Assembly (NCBI GenBank): GCA_003551945.1
Contig: PUNZ01000225.1
Coordinates: 1-9,087, forward strand
Source: Halovenus sp.
GTDB lineage: Archaea > Halobacteriota > Halobacteria > Halobacteriales > Haloarculaceae
DNA length: 9,087 nt
Reading direction: 5' to 3'
Positions within the stretch are counted from its first letter, which is position 1; every line of letters begins with the position of its first letter. Under the pieces are notes generated by a model, which saw nothing but the letters and a program-made list of their open reading frames with translations, searched no databases and was not told where the DNA came from. Made by a program: the position numbers and the translations under genes. Of the stretch, positions 1 to 6,073 are shown piece after piece.

Positions 1-2
1 GT

Positions 3-533
3 CCCTACGGCGCGTCGAAACTCGCCGGTGAGCGATATGCCTGTGCCTACAGCGAGGTGTATGACCTCCCGGTGGTTGCGCTTCGGTACTTTACGGTGTA
101 TGGCCCGCGAATGCGCCCGAATATGGCCATCTCGAACTTTGTCTCGCGGTGTCTGAACGGCAACCCGCCGGTTATCTACGGTGACGGCACACAGACGCGT
201 GACTTTACGTTCATCGACGATGTTGTGAGGGTCAACACGCAGTTGTTGACAACTGACGCCGCCGACGGCGAGGCGTTGAACGTCGGCAGTACCGACAACA
301 TCCAGATTCGAACACTTGCGGAGGAAATCCGTGACCAACTCGCTCCTGAGCTCTCGCTTTCGTATGATGAGCGCCACGATGCCGATGCCGAGCATACGCA
401 CGCCTCAACGGACAAGGCAACTGAGTTGCTCGGGTATGAGCCAACCTACACGATTCGTGAAGGCGTCTCTGCGTTTATTTCGTGGTATCGCGAGAACCGT
501 GACTGGTACGAACCGCTCGTGCTTGCTTCTTGA
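3..533 (+). CDS. NAD-dependent sugar epimerase/dehydratase (extended SDR), 3' part only
   Basis: The frame is open from the window edge to a TGA at 531-533, giving about 176 residues; family members are usually about 300-330 residues, so the N-terminal Rossmann half lies outside the window. The visible part begins with PYGASK, which carries the catalytic YxxxK pair (Y2, K6 in this numbering). It is followed by LRYFTVYGPRMRP, a typical extended-SDR segment, and IYGDGTQTRDFTFIDD, the nucleotide-sugar binding region. Enzymes of this family (GalE/WbpP-like UDP-sugar 4-epimerases and related dehydratases) act in the cytoplasm on nucleotide sugars that feed glycan or exopolysaccharide synthesis. 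The exact substrate cannot be read from this fragment. GTG at 57 is an internal valine codon, not a start. The next gene on the same strand is an ABC exporter, which supports a surface-glycan context. Confidence 0.9.
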   Translation, partial: PYGASKLAGERYACAYSEVYDLPVVALRYFTVYGPRMRPNMAISNFVSRCLNGNPPVIYGDGTQTRDFTFIDDVVRVNTQLLTTDAADGEALNVGSTDNIQIRTLAEEIRDQLAPELSLSYDERHDADAEHTHASTDKATELLGYEPTYTIREGVSAFISWYRENRDWYEPLVLAS

Positions 534-947
534 GGGAGTTTGGGGTGTCACTCGGTTGACGGTGAAACCGGACAGACGAACAGTGATTCTCTGCGTCGGA
601 AACCAATGTAATGTCCGGGTAGCGTTCGAGATGAAATCGTACAGGGAACCACATCAGGATGGGCTTCCAGAGAGGCGTTACCGAAGACAGCAGTGACGAG
701 AACAGGATGAAGAGTAGACTGTTTGTGTTGCTGAATACGTGCGGTTGGGTATCGTGATTGGTCTTAACCAACGTCCTGGGATTTGTTTTGGCGTTTGTTC
801 GTTAATTAGAACTGATTTGCAGCGTTGACCGCTTGTGGCTGGTATCGTCGTTGAGTGGTTATGGGTCCTGTCAGAGCGTCTCACTGTCAGCGGGACACCA
901 CAGGACATATATCACACCACACCCCACCACTGAGTAATTGCGATTTT
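534..947. other. Intergenic region upstream of the ABC exporter
   Basis: No frame in these 414 bases gives a convincing protein. The longest open frames (for example minus 475-771) show no recognisable motif and overlap the epimerase end. The distal part holds the presumed promoter of the ABC gene. A heptamer, CTGTCAG, occurs at 868-874 and 884-890, a 16-base period, about 17 bases upstream of the TATA-like box. It could be a regulator site or chance. Confidence 0.6.
905..915 (+). promoter_or_regulatory. TATA-like promoter element of the ABC exporter
   Basis: An ATATAT tract at 907-912 lies 36 bases upstream of ATG 948. With the usual archaeal TATA-to-start spacing of about 25-27 bases, transcription would begin near 935-938 and give a leader of about 10 bases. 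This supports ATG 948 as the start. It is an inference from spacing and composition only. Confidence 0.45.
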
Positions 948-2747
948 ATGGCTGATGATACTCCTGCGGTCTCTCGACGCGAGAAGATTGATGCCCTTAT
1001 CGACGTTGCGAAGTTCAACCCGAAATTCAGTGTCCTGATTGTCGTCCTGGGGATTGTCGCAGCTGTGCTTGAGGGCATCGGGCTGAGTTTTATTTTGCCT
1101 GTGATTGAGATTGTGCAGGTGGATGACCCCGTTGCCGAGGCCGACGGCGCGATGGAAGTGTTTGTGATGGCCTATGACCTGATTGGTGTGCCGTTTACCC
1201 TTGGGTTTGTTGTGGTCGGCGTGGCCGTTGTGATGACCGTGCGGTATACGACGAGTTTTCTTGTGGCGTGGTTTCGGACGGCGCTGAGTGAGTATTATAT
1301 TCGGGACCTACAGAAACGGACGTTTGACAACGCGCTTGATGCCCGTGTGGAGTATTTCGACGAGGAAGGCAGCGACGACATGCTGAATGCGATTATTACG
1401 GAGACGAGGTATGGTGGACGAGTGATTCGGTATGTGGTGCAGTTTATCGAGCAGTTCTTCTTCAGTTTGATTTATCTGCTGATTGCCTTGTTGATTGCGC
1501 CGTGGTTGACGTTGTTTGCGGTGGTCATTCTCGGTGGGTTAACGATCTTTTTGCGGAAGGTTGTCGAACCAGGGTTTGAGTTGGGACAGATTGTGGCCGA
1601 TGCAAACGAGCGTCGGCAGGAATCTGCACAGGCTGGGACGCAAGGGATTCGGGATGTCCGGATTTTTGGATTGGCTTCAGAGTTGTATCAGGACTTCACT
1701 GATGCGGTGGATAAATACACGAAATACCGAGTGAAGTTGGCGCGAAATGAGGCTGCTATCAGTAATTTCTACAATCTGGGTGTGGCGGTGTCCGTGTTCG
1801 TGCTGATTTATCTGGCACTTGGGTTTGCCGACCTTTCGATTGGGGCACTTGGTGTGTTCCTGTTTGCGATGTTCCAGCTAGGGCCGAAGGTCAGTTCGCT
1901 GAACGAGAAATACTACAAGATTGAGAATAATTTGCCGCATTTGGTTCGGACACAGCAGTTTGTGAAAGAGCTTGAATCTCGGAAAGAGGCGAATAATCCA
2001 ACGCGGGAGACGCCTGCAACCGTGGAGGAGGTCGAGTTTGATGACGTGTGGTTCTCCTACGATGACGAAGAGGACGTGCTGAAAGGCGTGGATTTCGAAG
2101 TCGAGAAAGGCGAATTCATTGCGTTTGTTGGGCAATCTGGCGCTGGCAAGTCGACGATTGTGTCACTGTTGGCTCGGCTGTATCAGTTGGATAGGGGAGA
2201 GATTCGGGCGAATGGGATTCCGATTGCAGAGTTGGATGTCGATGAGTGGCGAGAGCATATTGCCGTCGTTCGACAGAGTCCGTTCATTTTCAATGATACA
2301 CTGGAGTACAACCTGACGGTAGGCAAGCGAGATGTGAGCCGGGCTGAGCTGGATAGAGTCTGTGAGATTGCCAAAGTCGATGAGTTCTTTGCTGACCTAC
2401 CGAATGGGTATGAGACGATGCTTGGTGATAACGGGGTTCGATTATCTGGTGGACAAAAACAGCGGGTTGCGCTAGCTCGGGCGTTGCTGACCGATGCTGA
2501 CCTGCTCGTGCTTGATGAGGCCACGAGTGACCTGGATTCACATCTTGAGCGTGAAGTACAGGATGCAATTGAGGCGATGGACCGCGATTACGCGATGATT
2601 GCTATTGCACATCGCCTGTCGACGGTTGAGAATGCTGACCGGATTTATACCATGGATGCTGGTGAGATTACCGAGGTTGGGTCGCATGGGGAGCTGTTGG
2701 AGAATGGTGGGCAGTATGCGAATTTATATGCTATCCAAGCGCAATAA
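948..2747 (+). CDS. ABC exporter with fused permease and ATPase domains, probable glycan/lipid-linked sugar flippase type
   Basis: Half-transporter of 599 residues. The N-terminal half has six hydrophobic segments, roughly residues 27-57, 82-109, 163-184, 185-203, 274-293 and 296-312, as in type IV (MsbA/PglK-like) exporters. The C-terminal ATPase has Walker A GQSGAGKST (395-403), Q-loop Q443, signature LSGGQ (499-503), Walker B LLVLDE with D523 and E524, and switch H555. All catalytic elements are intact, so two copies should form a working membrane exporter. ATG 948 was chosen over the in-frame GTG at 855: the extra 31 residues are unlike the family, and a TATA-like box lies just upstream of 948. 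The epimerase upstream suggests a substrate such as a lipid-linked oligosaccharide or polysaccharide precursor, but the substrate is inferred. Codon use favours TTG, TTT and GTG-type T-rich codons more than is usual in GC-rich haloarchaea, which may mean transfer. The last 36 bases are repeated in degraded form at 3930-3962. Confidence 0.93.
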   Translation: MADDTPAVSRREKIDALIDVAKFNPKFSVLIVVLGIVAAVLEGIGLSFILPVIEIVQVDDPVAEADGAMEVFVMAYDLIGVPFTLGFVVVGVAVVMTVRYTTSFLVAWFRTALSEYYIRDLQKRTFDNALDARVEYFDEEGSDDMLNAIITETRYGGRVIRYVVQFIEQFFFSLIYLLIALLIAPWLTLFAVVILGGLTIFLRKVVEPGFELGQIVADANERRQESAQAGTQGIRDVRIFGLASELYQDFTDAVDKYTKYRVKLARNEAAISNFYNLGVAVSVFVLIYLALGFADLSIGALGVFLFAMFQLGPKVSSLNEKYYKIENNLPHLVRTQQFVKELESRKEANNPTRETPATVEEVEFDDVWFSYDDEEDVLKGVDFEVEKGEFIAFVGQSGAGKSTIVSLLARLYQLDRGEIRANGIPIAELDVDEWREHIAVVRQSPFIFNDTLEYNLTVGKRDVSRAELDRVCEIAKVDEFFADLPNGYETMLGDNGVRLSGGQKQRVALARALLTDADLLVLDEATSDLDSHLEREVQDAIEAMDRDYAMIAIAHRLSTVENADRIYTMDAGEITEVGSHGELLENGGQYANLYAIQAQ

Positions 2748-3067
2748 TTTGAGAGTGCCGAAATAGCTGATTTTGGGGTCTGAATGTTTGGTCTTCACTT
2801 GCAATAGTTGGATGTCTGGCTAACTGTGTGGGAGGACTCTGTATTCTAAGAAAACCGGTGAGTCGAACTAACCAGTGGATGCCTACGAAAGCCCTCGGTG
2901 CGCTCGCGGGTCGCGCTGAACGGGATATCCTCATTCACTTCGTTCATTCGGATAGTTGCCCGCTCAGCGACCGCGAGACGGTCTAACGACCTCGCACCTC
3001 GCCCTTTCAGTTTGCCGGAAGAGTTGTCTTCCGGCCGCCCGAAAATCTCCGATTTTCGCAGGCCGCC
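2712..3067 (+). repeat. Repeat A, copy 1 (includes the ABC gene 3' end)
   Basis: This segment starts in the last codons of the ABC gene (QYANLYAIQAQ) and runs through its 3' flank. It aligns in the same orientation with 3930-4320. Shared blocks include the stretch around the ABC stop codon with GCCGAAATAGCT just after it, a block around AAAACCGGTG/GTCGAAC, ACGAAAGCCCTCGG, and an identical 70-base block at 2997-3066. The middle (about 2903-2996) is not shared with copy 2 and contains its own palindromes, such as GACCG-CGAGA-CGGTC at 2969-2983. Repeat B follows directly at 3068. No protein-coding gene is recognisable in 2748-3230; open frames here are poor and overlap the palindromes. Confidence 0.85.
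3014..3058. other. Tandem hairpin pair in repeat A copy 1
   Basis: Two adjacent perfect stem-loops. The first has stem GCCGGAAGA / TCTTCCGGC with loop GTTG (3014-3035). The second has stem CGAAAATC / GATTTTCG with loop TCC (3040-3058). An alternative pairing joins CGGCC (3032-3036) with GGCCG (3061-3065). The same pair, base for base, is at 4267-4311. The role is unknown: an RNA 3'-end structure or a recombination site are both possible. Confidence 0.8.
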
Positions 3068-3182
3068 AGGGACGTGGTCTGGTTGGTTAGTCTGGTGATC
3101 TTGTGAATTTGGTTGGAGATAGACCATCGTTTTTGACAATTCCCTCGTCCTTTCTGGGTCCACACCCTACCGTGTCGAGTGT
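3068..3182 (+). repeat. Repeat B, copy 1 (decayed)
   Basis: Aligns with 5509-5644 and 8478-8607 with several mismatches and small gaps. Shared anchors are CGTGGTyTGGTTGG, GTCTGGTGAT, TTTTTGACAATTCCCTCG and CCTTTCTGGGT. Here it directly follows repeat A, so A and B may be parts of one original unit. No terminal inverted repeats were seen. Confidence 0.75.
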
Positions 3183-3230
3183 TCTTCTTATGCTCGTGTT
3201 TCCCAACGAGTAGTCAGATGGACCACTCTT

Positions 3231-3665
3231 TCAATCACGAGGGTTGTTGGTCGCCAACCCATGTTGTGCTGCAACATCGACAAGTTCCTTGTCTGCACAA
3301 ACAAACGTTATATCTGGATTAGGTGTCGGCAGTGACACTGCTGCAGCGAGCTGGAGTGAGTCGAGCGTTCGGAGGTCATCATCCAGAACGAGAGCGAACG
3401 CACTCTCAAAAATGCGTTCATCAACTGGGATGACCGTAAACCGTTCCGTTGCTTCTTCAAAAAAGGAAACAAGAAGGTTGTCTCGCTTTTCTTTGGTGAT
3501 GTCTCCCCGGTTGTACTTTCGGCGAAACGCGGACGCAATTTCGATCACGGAGAGTGACGTAATGATAATTGTATTCTCTGGTGTTTCGATGAGTTGGTCA
3601 ACAGTCTGTGTGCCCCGTTCGTCTGCGTATCGCTTGATCAGCGCAGATGTATCAAAAAAGAGCAT
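3231..3665 (-). CDS. VapC-type PIN-domain RNase toxin (module 1)
   Basis: A 144-residue PIN protein. It begins MLFFDTSALIKRY with the first metal-binding aspartate D5. The other conserved acidic residues are E42 (SVIEIASAF), D102 (RTLDSLQLAAA) and D125 (CADKELVDVA), so the active site appears complete. VapC-type PIN toxins are Mg-dependent ribonucleases held inactive by a partner antitoxin. ATG 3665 is preferred over TTG 3668 because it overlaps the antitoxin stop codon by one base (TGATG), a classic TA arrangement that suggests translational coupling. A frameshifted fragment of a close paralogue lies at 6527-6649. The module is bracketed by the two copies of repeat A. Confidence 0.9.
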   Translation of the reverse strand: MLFFDTSALIKRYADERGTQTVDQLIETPENTIIITSLSVIEIASAFRRKYNRGDITKEKRDNLLVSFFEEATERFTVIPVDERIFESAFALVLDDDLRTLDSLQLAAAVSLPTPNPDITFVCADKELVDVAAQHGLATNNPRD

Positions 3666-3853
3666 CAAATCCGTTCAGTCCGCTCCTCGTCGACGAGTTC
3701 ACTCATCGAATCAACGCCGGCACGAAGTTCTTTGAGGTCATGCTCGTGTTGGTGTGATTCGATAAATTCGTTCATCCGACGGCGGAGCCCCTCCACCCGT
3801 GCGGTACGGAGGGTGTGATGGCCGAGTTCGGCAACGTCGTCTGCATCGCTCAT
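3665..3853 (-). CDS. VapB-like antitoxin (module 1)
   Basis: A 62-residue, highly charged protein (MSDADDVAELGHHTLRTARV...), directly upstream of the PIN toxin and sharing one base with its start codon. Size, charge and position mark it as the antitoxin. I see no AbrB or ribbon-helix-helix signature, so the DNA-binding family is uncertain. Residues about 15-60 look helical and could wrap the toxin. ATG 3853 is the first start after the promoter-like box at about 3900-3909. Confidence 0.75.
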   Translation of the reverse strand: MSDADDVAELGHHTLRTARVEGLRRRMNEFIESHQHEHDLKELRAGVDSMSELVDEERTERI

Positions 3854-3875
3854 ACGTGGTTCTATGTCGTGATTG

Positions 3876-3909
3876 GTTACAAAGGTTTGGTGTTACAAGA
3901 TTTATATAA
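3876..3909 (-). promoter_or_regulatory. Promoter and candidate operator of PIN module 1
   Basis: Read on the minus strand, a TATA-like TTATATAAA (about 3909-3901) is followed by two copies of TTGTAAC (3898-3892 and 3882-3876) with a 16-base period. The TATA-like box lies about 50 bases upstream of ATG 3853, placing the transcription start near 3875-3880, inside or next to the repeats. This is where an autoregulating antitoxin complex could bind. Binding is inferred. Confidence 0.5.
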
Positions 3910-3929
3910 CCGACTCGCCGAGTAGGAGG

Positions 3930-4320
3930 GAGTATGCGAATCGGTATGGAATTCAAGCGTAATAATTTGAAAGTACCGAAATAGCTTACTTTGGGATCTG
4001 AAGAGTTGTTCTTCACTTTCAATCGTGGGGTGTCTGGCTAACTGTCTGAGATGGTTCTCTACTCGAAGAAAACCGGTGCGTCGAACGACACAGTGGTTAC
4101 GAAAGCCCTCGGCGCTTTCGACTGTTGCTCGCGGCTCCGGCCGCTCGCTACTCCGAGGGATCTGCGATCCCTCGCTACCCGCGGCTCGCTGCGCGCTTCG
4201 GCCGCAAGCGCCCTGCAGTGCTTGTGTCGCTGGGGTGTGGCCGAGAGCGCCTCGCCCTTTCAGTTTGCCGGAAGAGTTGTCTTCCGGCCGCCCGAAAATC
4301 TCCGATTTTCGCAGGCCGCT
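3930..4320 (+). repeat. Repeat A, copy 2, beginning with a remnant of an ABC gene 3' end
   Basis: At 3930-3962 the bases encode EYANRYGIQA-stop, matching the QYANLYAIQAQ-stop end of the ABC exporter, with nothing of the rest of that gene upstream. The flank then follows copy 1 with point differences up to ACGAAAGCCCTCGG (about 4100-4113). The middle part, about 4114-4249, is unrelated to copy 1, GC-rich and rich in inverted repeats, including a perfect CGAGGGATC-TGC-GATCCCTCG hairpin at 4154-4174. From 4250 to 4319 the copies are identical. Open frames across this stretch (4025-4503) are side effects of GC-rich palindromes and were not called. No gene is supported between 3854 and 4370. Confidence 0.85.
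4267..4311. other. Tandem hairpin pair in repeat A copy 2
   Basis: Identical in sequence to the pair at 3014-3058: first stem-loop 4267-4288 (9-base stem, GTTG loop), second 4293-4311 (8-base stem, TCC loop). Confidence 0.8.
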
Positions 4321-4339
4321 AGGGGCGTGGTTTGGTTGG
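4321..4339 (+). repeat. Repeat B, copy 2 (first ~19 bases only)
   Basis: After repeat A copy 2, the first bases of repeat B (GGGCGTGGTTTGGTTGG) are present, then the match stops about 30 bases before the stop codon of the PIN gene that ends at 4371. This marks a recombination junction. Confidence 0.6.
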
Positions 4340-4370
4340 TCGCTGTTGAGAAGTTGGCCGTGGATTTTAC

Positions 4371-4883
4371 CTATTCGAACTGTTCAAACAGAGACGCTTT
4401 GTCATCTGTCGCAAACCGATATCCATCCTCTACTTGGAGAGCCTCAATCAGAGCAGTGAGTTCTTCTGGATCAGAAATTTCCCCGCACTGGATTGCAGCC
4501 TGAAGAACGAGTACGAGATCCCAGACAGCAATGCCGTGTTGCTGCCCAATGGTACCCACGTGAGAATCATCTGTCACCAGTCGACGGTCCCGGTTATGTG
4601 CGACAGCAAGACACTGGGCGTCCGTCGTCGACAATGCGTGATCGCGGATCTCAGCTGCCAATTCCAGCTCGGTTGCAGTCAGTGGGATAACATCAAGCCA
4701 TCCGTCGTTGTATGATTTGATTACATCAATCTTCTCAACAAATTCGTATCCGGCGGCTTCGGCACGATCAAGCTCATCGATGACTGACGGCGTCGTCCCG
4801 ACTGCATCGAATATCACTGACAGCAGTTCTAGCCGTCCGACTTTGGCAAATGCACTGAGTATATTGTTATCGACGATCGTCAT
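4371..4883 (-). CDS. DUF3368-like PIN-domain protein, probable toxin (module 2)
   Basis: A 170-residue protein starting MTIVDNNILSAFAKVGRLELL. PIN-type acidic residues are D5 (IVDNN), E37 (PSVIDELDRA), D88 (STTDAQCLAVA) and D105/D106 (LVTDDSHVG). The layout, with an NNILSAFAK start and a TTDAQCLAVA core, resembles the DUF3368 group of predicted PIN nucleases, which are often found next to UPF0175 proteins. The same partner type is seen here: the gene starts 9 bases after the upstream UPF0175-like stop codon. It is likely a ribonuclease toxin, with activity inferred from the family. The C-terminal 40 residues (DPEELTALIEALQVEDGYRF...) form an extra helical part beyond the core fold. Confidence 0.85.
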   Translation of the reverse strand: MTIVDNNILSAFAKVGRLELLSVIFDAVGTTPSVIDELDRAEAAGYEFVEKIDVIKSYNDGWLDVIPLTATELELAAEIRDHALSTTDAQCLAVAHNRDRRLVTDDSHVGTIGQQHGIAVWDLVLVLQAAIQCGEISDPEELTALIEALQVEDGYRFATDDKASLFEQFE

Positions 4884-4892
4884 TGGCGTCGG

Positions 4893-5189
4893 TCAGTTCG
4901 TGAACTCCTCAAGCTGCTGTCTGCGTTCAGTGTCGTCAAGAAAACCGCTGTCCCGAGGAATTCCACGGTCGTTGAGTTCGTCCTTGAACGACTCCGTCGA
5001 GATCTCTGCCAACTCTGCAGCCCGATTCAGGCTGACCGTTCCGGAGCGGTATTTTTCGACAGCCAGCGAAACTCGGAGCTCCGGACGTCGGCGTAACAGT
5101 TCTCGAACTGCGTCTGCAACCACGGCGTCGGTGTTTTCGTAGCCACCAACTGCCGCAATCGTATCGATGTCCTCGGCTAATTCCGACAT
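4893..5189 (-). CDS. UPF0175-like antitoxin (module 2)
   Basis: A 98-residue protein (MSELAEDIDTIAAVGGYENT...). Residues about 40-76 (LAVEKYRSGTVSLNRAAELA followed by EISTESFKDELNDRGI) have the pattern of UPF0175 proteins: a small helix-turn-helix-like domain with the LA..KY..G..SL..AAELA signature. The N-terminal segment (DAVVADAVRELLRRRPELR) may help dimerise or bind DNA. The protein probably neutralises the downstream PIN protein and autoregulates the pair. ATG 5189 was chosen although the frame is open up to 5564: the extension would be coded by the antisense of the TnpB remnant and of repeat B, which is not credible. The start codon lies only 30 bases from the TnpB remnant. Confidence 0.85.
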   Translation of the reverse strand: MSELAEDIDTIAAVGGYENTDAVVADAVRELLRRRPELRVSLAVEKYRSGTVSLNRAAELAEISTESFKDELNDRGIPRDSGFLDDTERRQQLEEFTN

Positions 5190-5209
5190 GCGTTTGTGTA
5201 GGCTAGAAG

Positions 5210-5221
5210 CACTGATAAACA
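5210..5221 (-). promoter_or_regulatory. Candidate promoter of PIN module 2
   Basis: On the minus strand GTGTTTATCAG ends about 21-30 bases upstream of ATG 5189, the spacing expected for a TATA-like box of a nearly leaderless transcript. It sits at the junction with the TnpB remnant. The match to a TATA box is weak. Confidence 0.3.
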
Positions 5222-5551
5222 CTTTGTCCAGAATGGGAGTTCGACCGATTCGTTCACCTTCTCGAATACAAGACCGAAGAACACGGTATCCTCGTTGACC
5301 GAGTAGACGAGGAGAACACCTCGAAGACGTGTTCGTGTTGCGGGCAAATTCGAGATACGAACCGCGTGGAGCGTGGTTTATACGTCTGTTCGTCGTGCGA
5401 GATGACGATGAACGCGGACGTGAACGGTGCAGTGAACATTCGCAGAACGATAACTCAGAGTCCCCCGACCTCACGGCGTACCGCTGTGAACACCGTTTCC
5501 GTCCACCGAGGGCGTGGTTTGGTTGGAGTTCGTCTGGCGATATTGTGAATC
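5219..5551 (+). pseudogene. tnpB: TnpB (IS200/IS605 family) C-terminal remnant with zinc ribbon
   Basis: The frame is open from 5219 (in-frame TAA at 5216) to TGA 5549-5551 but has no start codon. It reads WEFDRFVHLLEYKTEEHGIL, then ENTSKTCSCCGQIRDTNRVE and RGLYVCSSCEMTMNADVNGA. These are the typical TnpB C-terminal parts: two CxxC knuckles of the zinc ribbon and the NADVNGAVNI segment with the third RuvC aspartate. Only about 90 of the ~400-430 residues remain, and the RuvC I/II parts are missing. The end is also abnormal: after about residue 90 the frame runs into repeat B (HRGRGLVGVRLAIL) rather than the family C-terminus. TnpB is an RNA-guided nuclease carried by these elements; this copy cannot be active. 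Confidence 0.88.
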
Positions 5552-5644
5552 TGGTTGCAGACACACCACTTCAATCGCTTTTGACAATTCCCTCGGGCTT
5601 TCTGGGTACACTGTGCCCAATGTTCCACCCGGGTGGAAGCCATT
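5509..5644 (+). repeat. Repeat B, copy 3
   Basis: A 136-base segment closely matching 8478-8607. It differs by point changes and a 6-base insertion near 5569-5576. It also contains a perfect palindrome, TTCCACCC/GGGTGGAA, at 5623-5638, which is only partly kept in copy 4. It interrupts the end of the TnpB remnant. No protein is supported in 5552-5770. Confidence 0.8.
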
Positions 5645-5670
5645 TGTGTTGGTACTGGATTACAGAGATT

Positions 5671-5710
5671 CGAGGAGAAAGTCCACGCATTTAGTCGTGG
5701 GAGAACTCAC
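5671..5710 (+). mobile_element. IS200/IS605-like right end (omega-RNA 3' hairpin) remnant
   Basis: GAGGAGAAAG is followed by a stem CCACG (5683-5687) and CGTGG (5696-5700) with an 8-base loop, then GAGAACTCAC. Haloarchaeal IS200/IS605-type elements commonly end with a short CCACGC.../...GCGTGG hairpin following GAAAG, downstream of tnpB, and the 3' part of the guide (omega) RNA overlaps this end. Its position downstream of the TnpB remnant on the same strand fits. The stem appears partly decayed. Recognition is from memory of such ends, not from a database match. Confidence 0.6.
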
Positions 5711-5738
5711 GAGGTGGTCAAAAATGAGGCAGGAAAGA

Positions 5739-5763
5739 CTTATTTATGAACATAGACTATGTT
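5739..5763 (+). promoter_or_regulatory. Promoter and palindromic operator of the AbrB/PIN module
   Basis: TATA-like CTTATTTATGA (5739-5749) lies about 25-30 bases upstream of ATG 5771, fitting a leaderless transcript. It is followed by a perfect 15-base palindrome, AACATAG-A-CTATGTT (5749-5763). This is a good candidate site for the dimeric AbrB-type antitoxin to repress its own promoter. Binding is inferred. Confidence 0.55.
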
Positions 5764-5770
5764 ATGAATA

Positions 5771-6073
5771 ATGAGTAAGTCAGAACACTCAGATAATTCT
5801 GAGAAAGAAATTGTTGCTGTTACTAAGCATGGACAGGCAACCATCCCGAAGCGGTTCCGGGAGAAGCTCGGAATCGAGGCTCCGGGTAAGGTACTGTTCC
5901 GGGAGACCGAAGACGGGCAGGTAATCGTCGAGCAGGTTCGCTCCCCGAACGAAATGCGGGGATTCGCCGCACGCAGCGAACCCGCAACTGACAAGCCTGC
6001 CTCAGAGATTCTCCGCGAGAAACGCAAGCAGGACCGCGAAGAGCGTGATGCAGAGTTTTCGTCGGTGAACTGA
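5771..6073 (+). CDS. AbrB/SpoVT-type antitoxin (VapB-like, module 3)
   Basis: A 100-residue protein. Residues about 12-56 (KEIVAVTKHGQATIPKRFRE and onward to VIVEQV) form a SpoVT/AbrB swapped-hairpin DNA-binding domain, with the typical GQ.TIPK.(I/F)RE.LGI pattern. Residues 60-100 form a charged tail (EMRGFAARSE...DREERDAEF) of the kind that binds and blocks the partner PIN toxin. The upstream ATG at 5764 is in another frame and ends after four codons, so ATG 5771 is the start. The stop codon overlaps the toxin start by one base (TGATG at 6071-6075). Confidence 0.9.
   Translation: MSKSEHSDNSEKEIVAVTKHGQATIPKRFREKLGIEAPGKVLFRETEDGQVIVEQVRSPNEMRGFAARSEPATDKPASEILREKRKQDREERDAEFSSVN

Noticed and set aside
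475..771. 98-residue minus-strand open frame downstream of the epimerase
   Set aside because: No recognisable motif, overlaps the end of the epimerase, and has no clear promoter.
868..890. CTGTCAG direct repeat upstream of the ABC gene as a firm operator
   Set aside because: Only two 7-base copies with no other support; mentioned only as a weak possibility.
855..947. Upstream GTG start adding 31 residues to the ABC exporter
   Set aside because: The extension is unlike family N-termini and covers the TATA-like box. ATG 948 has proper spacing.
2846..3163. 105-residue minus-strand open frame in repeat A/B copy 1
   Set aside because: Runs through hairpins and repeat B. The equivalent region in copy 2 has no similar frame, so it is probably not a gene, though part of it overlaps the minus frame noted in repeat B.
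2712..4339. CRISPR array or tandem repeat array
   Set aside because: There are only two long dispersed copies with no regular short repeat-spacer pattern.
4025..4503. Plus-strand open frames of 144 and 150 residues across repeat A copy 2
   Set aside because: They arise from GC-rich palindromic DNA, overlap the real PIN gene on the other strand, and are not conserved with copy 1.
5190..5564. N-terminal extension of the UPF0175-like protein up to 5564
   Set aside because: It is the antisense of the tnpB remnant and repeat B; a short start at 5189 fits the family length.
5514..5771. 85-residue plus-strand open frame across repeat B and the IS end
   Set aside because: Covers the right-end hairpin and the AbrB promoter; no protein family resemblance.
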